Of a DNA stretch of 64,000 nucleotides, positions 7,753 through 15,728 are shown in pieces (position 1 is the first letter of the stretch; each line of letters begins with the position of its first letter). The notes beneath the pieces were generated by a model. It did no database searches and was not told where the DNA came from. It saw nothing but the letters and a program-made list of their open reading frames with translations. A program made the position numbers and the translations under genes. Location: contig JAZGVH010000002.1 in assembly GCA_039889245.1 (NCBI GenBank), positions 124,001 through 188,000 on the forward strand. Reading direction: 5' to 3'. The DNA is from Dermatophilaceae bacterium Soc4.6. GTDB lineage: Bacteria; Actinomycetota; Actinomycetes; Actinomycetales; Dermatophilaceae.

Positions 7753-9195
7753 ATGACCTCCCTCCCCTCGTCCCGCCGCTCCCCCGCCCTGCTGGTCGCG
7801 CTCGGCACGCTCGGCTGCGTGGCAGCCGCGGTCGGTCTCAGCCACGGCAGCACGGCTTCGCGTGGCCCGGCCGCCGGCACGGCCACCACCAGCGTGGTCT
7901 CGTCCAGCAGCGCCGGGGTGGTCGGCAACGGCGCCTCGTCGCTGGTCGACGCCCAGCCGGGGCTCCTCGCCTTTGACTCGACCGCCACCAACCTCAGCCC
8001 GGCCGCCACCAGCGGGGTGCGTCAGAGCTACGTCAAGGCCACCAGCGGCGCCCTCACCCTGGCCTCGACCACCGCCACGGCGCAGGGGGCGACCGGTGTC
8101 GGGTTCTCCCCCGACGGGGGCCGCTACGCCTTCGTGGCCCGCGGCGGCATCACCGGCACCGCGACCGGCCCCCAGGCCTATGTGCGCACGCTCGGGTCGG
8201 GAGCGCTCACGCTCGTCTCGGGCGCGAGCTCGACCCCGGTGGCCAACACCGGTCTGTCGGTGACGACGGCCGGCTTCTCGAGCTCGGGCAACCGCCTCGC
8301 CTTCGCCGCCCGCGACACCTCCTACGGCGCCGGCTGGCAGGTGCTGGTCAAGGACCTCGCCTCGGGCGCCCTGACCCTGGCCTCGGTCACCTCGTCGGGC
8401 CGTCCGATCGCGTCGACGGCGGAGGCACCGCCCACGGTCGCTGTCTCGCCCGACGGCTCAGACGTCTACTTCGACACCCAGGCCGCCAAGGTCGTGGCCG
8501 GTGCCCCGGCCGGCCAGGTCTACCGCCGCGACCTCGCCGGCGCCTCGACGAGCGCCGTCTCGCGCGACGCCTCGGGGGTCGCGTGCCGCGGCACCCTCGA
8601 CGCGGTGCTGGCGACCGGCCGCGTGGTCTTCGACTCGGGCGGCGCCTGCGCCGCCGGAGTGCCGCGAGCCAAGGGCAACGTCTTCGTGACCAGCGCCACC
8701 GGCTCGGGCACGGCCGTGGTCTCGGCATCGGCGACCGGCACCCCGTCCGATGAGCTCAGTGCGTATGGCGCCGCCTCGGCCGACGGCTCGCTCGTCGCCT
8801 TCACCTCCTTCGGCACGACCCTGGGCGTGGTCGGCGTGCTCAACACCACGCCCCAGATCTATGTCAAGAACCTTGGCACCGGAAGCCTCACGTGGGTGTC
8901 CCGACCGCCGTCGGGCAGTAACACCGGCAAGAACGTCACCCCCACGCGGGCGATGGAGTTCGCCCCCGGCGGCGCCTCGCTCGTCTTCACCTCGAAGACC
9001 ACCAACCTGGTCAGCCCGTCGCCGACGGTGCAGACCGCCTATCGGCGCGAGCTCACGGCCGGCAAGACCACCGTCGTCGGTCTCGACGCCGCCGGCACCC
9101 CGGTCAGCTCACCGTCCGTGCGTGCGGTCGACGCCACGAGTGTCGCCTTCACCGACGACAGCGCCCACCAGGTGCTGCTCCGCACCCTGCCCTGA
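7753..9195 (+). CDS. Exported beta-propeller protein (TolB/PD40-like repeats)
   Basis: A 480-residue protein with an N-terminal hydrophobic export signal (residues 12-32, after an Arg-rich start) followed by about seven repeats of the form SPDGxxxxF, such as FSPDGGRYAFVARGG, FSSSGNRLAFAARD, VSPDGSDVYFDTQ and ASADGSLVAFTSF. These are PD40/TolB-type blades, usually a protein- or sugar-binding scaffold with no catalysis. The ATG at 7753 is chosen because it begins the signal sequence; the open frame extends upstream inside the LamG gene. The two genes may form an exported pair. Confidence 0.72.
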   Translation: MTSLPSSRRSPALLVALGTLGCVAAAVGLSHGSTASRGPAAGTATTSVVSSSSAGVVGNGASSLVDAQPGLLAFDSTATNLSPAATSGVRQSYVKATSGALTLASTTATAQGATGVGFSPDGGRYAFVARGGITGTATGPQAYVRTLGSGALTLVSGASSTPVANTGLSVTTAGFSSSGNRLAFAARDTSYGAGWQVLVKDLASGALTLASVTSSGRPIASTAEAPPTVAVSPDGSDVYFDTQAAKVVAGAPAGQVYRRDLAGASTSAVSRDASGVACRGTLDAVLATGRVVFDSGGACAAGVPRAKGNVFVTSATGSGTAVVSASATGTPSDELSAYGAASADGSLVAFTSFGTTLGVVGVLNTTPQIYVKNLGTGSLTWVSRPPSGSNTGKNVTPTRAMEFAPGGASLVFTSKTTNLVSPSPTVQTAYRRELTAGKTTVVGLDAAGTPVSSPSVRAVDATSVAFTDDSAHQVLLRTLP

Positions 9196-9225
9196 CCCGT
9201 CGCTCCGACCGAGCAGGCCTCGCGG

Positions 9226-10305
9226 TCAGTCCAGCCGGGCCTCGAAGAGGCGGCGCACGGCAGGTGTGCGCCGCAGCAGGTCGAGGGCGTAGTCGGCGTG
9301 CCCCGGCACGTAGCCGTTGCCGACGAGCATCCGCACGTCGGCGGCCAGACCCTCGGCTCCCAGGGCGGCGGCGGCAAAGCTGGTGGCCATCGAGAAGAAG
9401 ATCACGGTGCCCCCCTGGGCGGTCGCCAGCACCGCGGGCTGCTCGCAGCCGGGCACGTCGACGCACACCACGGTGACGTCGGCCGGCCCGCCGGCGGCCT
9501 CCACACCGGACGCCAGACCGAGGGGCGACCGGGCGTCGGCGACGACGACCGCGTCGGCCAGGCCGGTGCCCTCGAGCGCGGACGCCTCCGCGGCGTGGGG
9601 GACGACGGCGATGGTTCGCGCTGCTCCCGCGTCTCGGGCGGCGGCCAGCGACAGCGATCCTGACTTGCCTGCGCCACCCAGCACGCAGACGGTCGGGCGG
9701 TGACCGGCTCGGGTCGGCGTGCCCTCGACGTGCTCCCGCACGACGCGAGCGACCAGTGCCGGTGCGCCGCAGACGTCCATCACCATCAGACCCAGGCGGT
9801 GGGCGAGGTCGGTCGGGAGCACGGCGGCGATGCTGCGTCCGAAGAGGATGGCGTGCCCGCGGGCCGGCACCTGCTCACCGAGGCCGTCCCACCCGACCAG
9901 GTCGTCGGTGATCAGCAGCGGGGTCAGCGACAGCGAGACGAGGGTCGCGACGCGGTCACCCGGGCTCAGCCCGAGCGGGCTCTGTGGCCCCACCTCGGCG
10001 ACCGTGCCGATCAGCATCCCCCCGGAGCCGGTGACGGGGTTCTGCATCTTGCCCCGTTCGCGCACGATGGCCAGCACCTCGTCCCGCACGGCCCCACCGT
10101 CGACCTGACCCGCTGCCCCGGTGTGCTTGGTCGCCAGCTGCCGGTAGGACGCGGCATCGAGGTTGAGCGTCTCGACGTCGATGCGCACCTCGTCGGCCCA
10201 CAGCTCGGCGCGGGCGTCGAGTCGCAGGGCGGCCTGGGGAAGGGTGACGGCGTGCCCCGACGGCTCCAGCACGCGGTGCAGCCCGACGGGCGATGACTCG
10301 TTCAC
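9226..10305 (-). CDS. kdd: L-erythro-3,5-diaminohexanoate dehydrogenase
   Basis: Oxidises 3,5-diaminohexanoate, the KamDE product, to 5-amino-3-oxohexanoate with NAD(P). The 359-residue protein begins with the family segment LHRVLEPSGHAVTLPQAA and has a Rossmann loop VLGGAGKSGSLSLAAA in the middle. The C-terminal GYVPGHADYALDLLR segment is also typical. The GTG start at 10305 has GGAGG eleven bases upstream. It is divergent from kamA with 92 bases between start codons, so the two probably share control. The propeller gene ends 30 bases away in the convergent direction. Confidence 0.9.
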   Translation of the reverse strand: MNESSPVGLHRVLEPSGHAVTLPQAALRLDARAELWADEVRIDVETLNLDAASYRQLATKHTGAAGQVDGGAVRDEVLAIVRERGKMQNPVTGSGGMLIGTVAEVGPQSPLGLSPGDRVATLVSLSLTPLLITDDLVGWDGLGEQVPARGHAILFGRSIAAVLPTDLAHRLGLMVMDVCGAPALVARVVREHVEGTPTRAGHRPTVCVLGGAGKSGSLSLAAARDAGAARTIAVVPHAAEASALEGTGLADAVVVADARSPLGLASGVEAAGGPADVTVVCVDVPGCEQPAVLATAQGGTVIFFSMATSFAAAALGAEGLAADVRMLVGNGYVPGHADYALDLLRRTPAVRRLFEARLD

Positions 10306-10397
10306 TGGGACAACATCCTCCGTTCGACATGATCTTTGGTCGTAAATCCTGCGGTTATGAGGTACGTGTGCAACAAATCATGGCTATCCTCGCATGT
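10306..10397. promoter_or_regulatory. Shared kdd / kamA promoter region
   Basis: This 92-base spacer is clearly more AT-rich than its flanks. It contains TATCCT (10385-10390) seven bases before the kamA ATG, a leaderless -10 pattern. A widely spaced inverted repeat, CATGAT at 10328-10333 and ATCATG at 10377-10382, brackets it and could bind a regulator. The AsnC and TetR proteins coded nearby are candidates, by position only. Confidence 0.45.
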
Positions 10398-11852
10398 ATG
10401 GCCACCATCGAACAGCCCTACGTCTACCGGCACCGCGAGCTGGTGGAGCCCGACTGGACCCGACTTCCGGGCTTCGCCGGGGTGACGGCCGCGCAGTGGG
10501 CCGACGTGCAGTGGCAGCGTGCCCACTGCGTGAAGAACCTGCGCCAGCTGCGCGAGCTGATGGGCGACCTGCTGCTCGACGAGGTCTACGCCGACCTCGA
10601 GCGCGACCAGGCCGAGCGCGCGACCATGTCGATGCTCGTGCCGCCCCAGATGCTCAACACGATGGTGCCGGCCACCCACGAGCCCATGCCCTCGGCCGGT
10701 GCGGAGTTCAGCCGGGCCTTCCTCGCGGACCCGGTCCGCCGCTACATGCTGCCGGTCTTCTCCGACCGCCACGCCGAGTGGCCCTCGCACCCGCACGCGA
10801 CGCGTGACTCCCTGCACGAGCACGACATGTGGGTCACCGAGGGGCTCACCCACCGCTACCCCACGAAGGTGCTCGCCGAGCTGCTGCCGACCTGCCCGCA
10901 GTACTGCGGCCACTGCACCCGGATGGACCTCGTCGGCAACTCCACCCCCCAGGTGCTCAAGCTCAAGCTGGCGGGCAAGCCCGTCGACCGGTATGCCGCG
11001 ATGCTGGGCTATCTCGGCCAGCACCCCGAGGTGCGTGACGTCGTCGTCAGCGGCGGCGACGTGGCCAACATGCCGTGGAAGAACCTCGAGGCCTTCCTCG
11101 ACCGACTGCTCGAGATCGACAACGTGCGCGACATCCGGCTCGCCACCAAGGCCCTGATGGGGCTCCCGCAGCACTGGCTGGCCGACGACGTGGTCGAGGG
11201 GGTCGGACGGGTGGCCCGCCGCGCTCGTGAGCGGGGCGTCAACCTGGCGATCCACACCCACGTCAACAGCGCCCAGTCGGTCACCCCGGCGGTGGCCCAG
11301 GCCGCCCGGGCCATGCTCGACGCGGGGGTGCGCGACGTGCGCAACCAGGGCGTCCTGATGCGTGGCGTGAACGACACGACCGAGCAGCTGCTCGACCTGT
11401 GCTTCGCCCTGCAGGACGACGCGTCGATCACGCCGTACTACTTCTACATGTGCGACATGATCCCGTTCAGCGAGCACTGGCGGGTCTCCCTGGCCCACGC
11501 GCAGCACCTGCAGCACGCGATGATGGGCTACCTGCCCGGCTTCGCGACCCCCCGCATCGTGTGCGACGTGCCCTTCGTGGGCAAGCGCTGGGTGCACCAG
11601 GTCGAGGACTACGACACCGAGCGGGGAGTCTCTTACTGGCGCAAGAACTATCGCACCTCGATCGAGGGCGCCGACGAGAGTGCGCTGTCGCGCGACTACG
11701 TCTACTACGACCCGATCGACACCCTGCCCGAGGCGGGACGAGCCTGGTGGGCCGCCGAGGTGGCGCAGTCGGGGTCTGGCGAGGAGTCGCAGCGACGCGC
11801 CACCGAGCAGGCCCGGGCCAGCCGTGAGCTGGCCGAGGCCCAACTGACCTGA
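10398..11852 (+). CDS. kamA: Lysine 2,3-aminomutase family radical SAM enzyme
   Basis: Converts L-lysine to L-beta-lysine using a [4Fe-4S] cluster, S-adenosylmethionine and PLP. The 484-residue protein has the radical SAM motif CxxxCxxC as Cys166, Cys170 and Cys173. Asp326 (in GVND) and Asp353 (in MCD) match the two acids that hold the lysine side chain in characterised enzymes, which argues against the glutamate mutase branch. The usual PLP-lysine loop PGGGGK appears as PFVGK (Lys396), shorter and without the glycine run, so this is a divergent subfamily. The start follows TATCCT by seven bases; an in-frame upstream ATG at 10380 is less likely. Confidence 0.85.
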   Translation: MATIEQPYVYRHRELVEPDWTRLPGFAGVTAAQWADVQWQRAHCVKNLRQLRELMGDLLLDEVYADLERDQAERATMSMLVPPQMLNTMVPATHEPMPSAGAEFSRAFLADPVRRYMLPVFSDRHAEWPSHPHATRDSLHEHDMWVTEGLTHRYPTKVLAELLPTCPQYCGHCTRMDLVGNSTPQVLKLKLAGKPVDRYAAMLGYLGQHPEVRDVVVSGGDVANMPWKNLEAFLDRLLEIDNVRDIRLATKALMGLPQHWLADDVVEGVGRVARRARERGVNLAIHTHVNSAQSVTPAVAQAARAMLDAGVRDVRNQGVLMRGVNDTTEQLLDLCFALQDDASITPYYFYMCDMIPFSEHWRVSLAHAQHLQHAMMGYLPGFATPRIVCDVPFVGKRWVHQVEDYDTERGVSYWRKNYRTSIEGADESALSRDYVYYDPIDTLPEAGRAWWAAEVAQSGSGEESQRRATEQARASRELAEAQLT

Positions 11853-11880
11853 CCGGACTCAGCGGGCCGGACTCACCCCT

Positions 11881-11911
11881 CGAGCCCACCACGGGGGTCT
11901 TCTGGGGCTCG
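11881..11911 (+). terminator. Hairpin after kamA
   Basis: CGAGCCC (11881-11887) pairs with GGGCTCG (11905-11911) across a 17-base loop, 28 bases after the kamA stop. No T-run follows. Confidence 0.35.
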
Positions 11912-12065
11912 GTTCGAAGCCGACTGGCAGCGGGACGATAGTGTCTGCACGGTTTGCCACCCCGCGAATCGGGTACGGCGAGCCACGGAGAATGCCCCTG
12001 CGGTGCGCTCGTACCCCTGAAGCCTCCATGAGTACGTGACGAGGACCAGAGCTCGGGAGGATCGC

Positions 12066-12728
12066 GTGACCGCACCCATCGCGGCAGCCACCGGCACACC
12101 CACGGACACCGCCGACGCGACCCCCGTCCGCCGACGCCGGATGCCGCGCGCCGAGCGGGAGGCGCAGATCCTCACGGTGGCCGAGCAGGTCTTCGCCGAG
12201 AACGGCTACCAGGCCACGACGATGGACGACATCGCCGAGCGGGTGGGCATCACCAAGCCGCTGATCTACGACTACTTCGGCAGCAAGGACGGCCTGCTCG
12301 TCGCCTGCGTCGACAAGGCGCGGGCCGAGCTCGCAGACGCGACGGAGGTCGCCTTCCGCGCCCTGCCCGAGGGGTCGACCCTCGAGGTCGTGATGAGGGC
12401 GGCGATCGCCACCTTCTTCGAGTTCATCGACCAGCACGCCCTCGCGTTGCAGCTCATCCACCACGAGAGCGCGGCCGCGATGTCGACCGGCGCAGACATC
12501 GAGCGGATCCGCACGCAGCAGTCGGCGGTGCTCGTCGACGGCCTGCGCACCTCGGTGGGGCTGGCCCACTCCTCGCGGATGCAGCTCGAGGGCTACGCCG
12601 AGATCGTCGTCGGAGCCTGTGAGCGCGTGGCCGTCTGGCGGACCCACCGCGACGACGTCAGCCGCGACGAGGCCACCGACCTGGTCATGACGGCGGTGTG
12701 GTCCGGTCTGAGCTCCGTCGGCGGCTGA
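12066..12728 (+). CDS. TetR-family transcriptional regulator
   Basis: A 220-residue repressor-type protein. After a disordered N-terminal arm it has a TetR DNA-binding domain: AEREAQILTVAEQVFAENG, then TTMDDIAERVGITKPLIYDYFGSKDGLL, with the recognition helix and the YxYF cap. The ligand domain is not assigned. I chose the GTG at 12066 because GGGAGG sits five bases upstream; an in-frame start at 12036 lacks such a site. It follows kamA after 213 bases with a hairpin between, so it has its own promoter, and any link to lysine breakdown is only positional. Confidence 0.85.
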   Translation: MTAPIAAATGTPTDTADATPVRRRRMPRAEREAQILTVAEQVFAENGYQATTMDDIAERVGITKPLIYDYFGSKDGLLVACVDKARAELADATEVAFRALPEGSTLEVVMRAAIATFFEFIDQHALALQLIHHESAAAMSTGADIERIRTQQSAVLVDGLRTSVGLAHSSRMQLEGYAEIVVGACERVAVWRTHRDDVSRDEATDLVMTAVWSGLSSVGG

Positions 12729-12800
12729 CCCGCAGAGGCGACGGCCACCGGGGCACTGCCGGCCGGCTGGGCCGTGTCGCCCGCCTCGGCTGACCTGGGC

Positions 12801-13100
12801 TCACCCTCGTCGTCCGGGTCCAGCCCCTCTGATGAGCTTCTCGGCCGCGGTCAGGGTGTAGCCCTGGTCGAGCATCTCGCGCACGAGCGTGAGGCGAGCC
12901 ACGTGGTCGGGGCCGTCGTAGCCGGTGCGGCCCTCGAGACGCGGCGACGGCAGCAGCCCACGACTGCTGTAGGCGCGCACGTTGCGCACCGTCATGCCGG
13001 TCTCGGCAGCAAGCTCGTCGACGGTCAGCTCCCCGTCACGTCGGCCGGTGCGGCGCGGCTCGTCCCCGGGCTCGGATCGGCGGGGCGGGCGACGGCTCAC
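12801..13100 (-). CDS. Short MerR-family DNA-binding protein
   Basis: A 99-residue protein: a basic disordered stretch of about 23 residues, then one MerR winged helix (TVDELAAETGMTVRNVRAYSSRGLLPSP, followed by GYDGPDHVARLTLVREMLDQGYTL). It stops about where the dimerisation helix and effector domain of ordinary MerR proteins would begin, so it is a DNA-binding domain alone. The GTG start at 13100 is five bases beyond the stop of the Lrp/AsnC gene, so the two regulators are cotranscribed. The same open frame continues upstream into that gene, so the exact start is inferred. Confidence 0.7.
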   Translation of the reverse strand: MSRRPPRRSEPGDEPRRTGRRDGELTVDELAAETGMTVRNVRAYSSRGLLPSPRLEGRTGYDGPDHVARLTLVREMLDQGYTLTAAEKLIRGAGPGRRG

Positions 13101-13105
13101 GCGAC

Positions 13106-13573
13106 TCAGTCCATCGAGCGGACCGCGTCGTCCACGCCCGCGGCGTGGCGACCCTCCCACGGCGTCGACAGGACCACGGTCGTGCGGGTGCGCACGTTGG
13201 CGGCGCTGCGGATGCGGGCCAGGAGGTCTTCCAGGTCGGCGGGCTTGGAGACCCGCACGAGCAGGACGTAGCTCTCGTCGCCGGCCACGGAGAAGCACGA
13301 CTCGATCTCGGCGACGTGCTCAAGTCGCTGGGGCACGTCGTCGGGCGAGGACGGGTCGAAGGGGGTGACGGCGATCAGCGCCGTCAGCGGGAGCCCCACG
13401 CTCTCGGGGTCGAGCACTGCGCGGTAGCCCCGGACGACCCCTCGCTCCTCGAGACGGCGCACGCGCTGGTGCACCGCCGAGGTCGAGAGGCCGGTCGCCT
13501 TGCCGAGGTCGGTGAAGCTCATCCGCCCGTCGGCAGCGAGGAGGTCGACGAGGCGGCGATCGAGGCGTTCCAC
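13106..13573 (-). CDS. Lrp/AsnC-family transcriptional regulator
   Basis: A 155-residue regulator with an N-terminal winged helix (RLDRRLVDLLAADGRMSFTDL, then GLSTSAVHQRVRRLEERGVV) and a C-terminal RAM amino-acid-sensing domain. Members respond to amino acids, often lysine, leucine or branched chains. I take the GTG at 13573 as start because TAGCCT (13580-13585) lies six bases upstream, the leaderless spacing seen widely here; a GTG at 13579 directly touches that box. It heads a two-gene unit with the short MerR gene. It is the nearest amino-acid-type regulator to the lysine genes, 1.7 kb away. Confidence 0.88.
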   Translation of the reverse strand: MERLDRRLVDLLAADGRMSFTDLGKATGLSTSAVHQRVRRLEERGVVRGYRAVLDPESVGLPLTALIAVTPFDPSSPDDVPQRLEHVAEIESCFSVAGDESYVLLVRVSKPADLEDLLARIRSAANVRTRTTVVLSTPWEGRHAAGVDDAVRSMD

Positions 13574-13693
13574 GGGCACAGGCTATCCAGCCTGCAGGCC
13601 GTTGAGGGGCGAACGCCCTCAGGAGAGCAGCTCGGGTGCAATGGTCGACGTTGATGTGCCGCCAGGGTGGCCACCTCGGCCTACGCTGGCGGG

Positions 13694-14638
13694 GTGACCT
13701 GGACGCATCCTGACGAGCGACTGCTGCTGCTCGACTCCGCCAGCCTGTACTTTCGGGCCTTCTTCGGTGTCCCTGACGAGAGTGGCCGGGACGGGGGGCC
13801 TCCGAACAACGCCCTGCGCGGATTCGTCGACATGCTCGCATCGCTCGTGGAGCGCTACCGTCCCACCCACCTCGTCGCGTGCTGGGACGACGACTGGCGC
13901 CCGGCGTTCCGGGTCGAGGCCATCCCCACCTACAAGGCGCACCGGGTCGCCGAGGGCGGGGGGCCCGAGCGGGAGGCCGTCGACGCCGCACTCGAGGTGC
14001 AGGTGCCCGCCATCGTCGACGCCCTCGCGGCGGTGGGGATCGCCCGCGTCGGGGCGGCGGGCTACGAGGCCGACGACGTCATCGGGTCCTACGCGCACGC
14101 GTCGAGCGGGGTGCGTCGGGTCGACATCGTCACCGGCGACCGTGACCTCTTCCAGCTGGTCGACGACGCCTACGGCATCCGGGTCGTCTACACCGCGCGC
14201 GGCGGGGTGCGGGACTCCGACCTGGTGGACCAGGCCTTCCTGCGGACGAAGTACGACGTCCCCTCCGGCCGGGCCTACGCCGACCTCGCCACCCTCCGGG
14301 GCGACGCCAGCGACGGCCTGCCCGGGGTGCCGGGCATCGGTGAGAAGACGGCCGCCAAGCTGCTGGCGGCCTACGGCGACCTCGCGACGCTGCGGGCGGC
14401 GGTCGACGGTGGGGACCCTGCCCTCAAGGGCGCCCAGCGGGCCCGTCTGGAGGCGGCGTCGGCCTACCTCGACGTGGCGCCGAAGGTGGTGGCCGTGGCG
14501 CGTGACGTGCCGCTGCCCGACCTCGACATCGCGCTGCCGACGCGGGTCGCCGACGCCCGTCTGCTGAGCGAGGTGGCGACGACCTACGGGGTCACGAGCT
14601 CGCTCGACCGGCTGCTGACCGCCCTGCGGATCGACTGA
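13694..14638 (+). CDS. Stand-alone 5'-3' exonuclease (DNA polymerase I-type, flap endonuclease-like)
   Basis: Removes nucleotides or flaps from 5' ends of DNA; it corresponds to the N-terminal domain of PolA as a separate protein of 314 residues. It has the early LLLLDSASLYFRAFFG metal-site Asp, WRPAFRVEAIPTYKAHR, the acidic cluster YEADDVIGSYA followed by VTGDRDLFQLV, and the helix-hairpin-helix DGLPGVPGIGEKTAAKLL. The GTG at 13694 follows TACGCT (13682-13687) by six bases, a leaderless start. It converges with modC with 19 bases between the stops. Confidence 0.9.
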   Translation: MTWTHPDERLLLLDSASLYFRAFFGVPDESGRDGGPPNNALRGFVDMLASLVERYRPTHLVACWDDDWRPAFRVEAIPTYKAHRVAEGGGPEREAVDAALEVQVPAIVDALAAVGIARVGAAGYEADDVIGSYAHASSGVRRVDIVTGDRDLFQLVDDAYGIRVVYTARGGVRDSDLVDQAFLRTKYDVPSGRAYADLATLRGDASDGLPGVPGIGEKTAAKLLAAYGDLATLRAAVDGGDPALKGAQRARLEAASAYLDVAPKVVAVARDVPLPDLDIALPTRVADARLLSEVATTYGVTSSLDRLLTALRID

Positions 14639-14657
14639 GGTCAGGTCGGTCGAGCGG

Positions 14658-15728
14658 TCACGCCCGGTAGATGTCGGTCTCGGTCGCCTTGGCGGCCAGC
14701 CAGACCTGACGGCCCGGCGTGAGGTCGAGCTCGGTGACGGCGGCCGGGGTGATGTCGACGAACGCGTGCGGTGGCCCGTCGACCTCGACCCGGACGCGGT
14801 CGGCGAGGAGCTCGACCCCGGCGACCCGACCCGGCCACACGTTGCGTGCGCTCGCCGGGCCGGGCTGCACGGTCGACAGCGTGACGGCGGTAGGACGGAG
14901 GGCTACCAGGACGGCATCGCCCGCGACCAGCGCGGGATCGGCGACCCCGCTCACGACCGTCCCACCCGCGAGCTCGACCCGCCCCGCGTGCGCCAGCCGA
15001 CCCGACCACAGGTTGAGCCCGACCAGCCGCGCGACGTACTGCGTGGCCGGTCGGCGAGCCACCTCGAGCGGCGACCCGGTCTGGACGACCCGACCCTCCT
15101 CGATGACGACGAGGCGGTCGGCCAGCACCATCGCCTCGAGCGGGTCGTGGGTGACCACGAGCACGGGTCCGGGGAAGTCACGCAGGTGCGCCCGCAGGTG
15201 CGCCCGCACCTCGAGGCGGGTGCGGGCGTCCAGTGCCGACAGGGGCTCGTCGAGCAGGAGGAGCCCGGGGTCGACGGCGAGGGCGCGAGCGAGGGCCACC
15301 CGCTGGGCCTGCCCGCCCGAGAGCTGCCCGGGTCGGCGGTCGGCGAGGTCGGCGAGGCCGAGGCGGTGGAGGAGCGCTGCGGCCCGCTCGCGCGCGACCG
15401 AGCGGGGGATGCCGGCGGCCCGCACCCCGAAGGCGACGTTGTCGAGTGAGTTGAGGTGCGGGAAGAGCCGGTAGTCCTGGAAGACGATGCCGACGGGGCG
15501 GCGGGCGGCCGGGAGGAAGACGTCGGCATCGGCGTCGTCGAGGACGGTGTCGGCGAGGGTCACCCGGCCGGCCGAGACCGGCTCGAGCCCGGCCAGCACC
15601 CGGAGCAGGGTGGACTTGCCGGCTCCGTTGGGGCCGAGCACCCCGAGCACCTGGCCCGGGAGCGCGGTGAAGGCGACGTCGAGCGTGAACGCGCCCCGGC
15701 GCACCACCACGTCGGCGTGCAGGGTCAC
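14658..15728 (-). CDS. modC: Molybdate ABC transporter ATP-binding protein
   Basis: Hydrolyses ATP to drive molybdate import through ModB. The 356-residue protein has Walker A GPNGAGKST, the Q-loop FQDYRLFP, signature LSGGQAQRVALARAL, Walker B LLLLDEPLSALD and the switch His in VVTHD. Residues from about 230 form a TOBE oxyanion-binding domain, usual for ModC. The GTG start overlaps the modB stop by four bases (15725-15728), so translation is coupled. It is the last gene of the operon. Confidence 0.93.
   Translation of the reverse strand: MTLHADVVVRRGAFTLDVAFTALPGQVLGVLGPNGAGKSTLLRVLAGLEPVSAGRVTLADTVLDDADADVFLPAARRPVGIVFQDYRLFPHLNSLDNVAFGVRAAGIPRSVARERAAALLHRLGLADLADRRPGQLSGGQAQRVALARALAVDPGLLLLDEPLSALDARTRLEVRAHLRAHLRDFPGPVLVVTHDPLEAMVLADRLVVIEEGRVVQTGSPLEVARRPATQYVARLVGLNLWSGRLAHAGRVELAGGTVVSGVADPALVAGDAVLVALRPTAVTLSTVQPGPASARNVWPGRVAGVELLADRVRVEVDGPPHAFVDITPAAVTELDLTPGRQVWLAAKATETDIYRA

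Noticed and set aside
11905-11925. GGTTCGAAGCC resembling a tRNA T-loop
   Set aside because: The flanking bases do not form a five-base T-stem or an acceptor stem, and no anticodon arm can be found on either strand.
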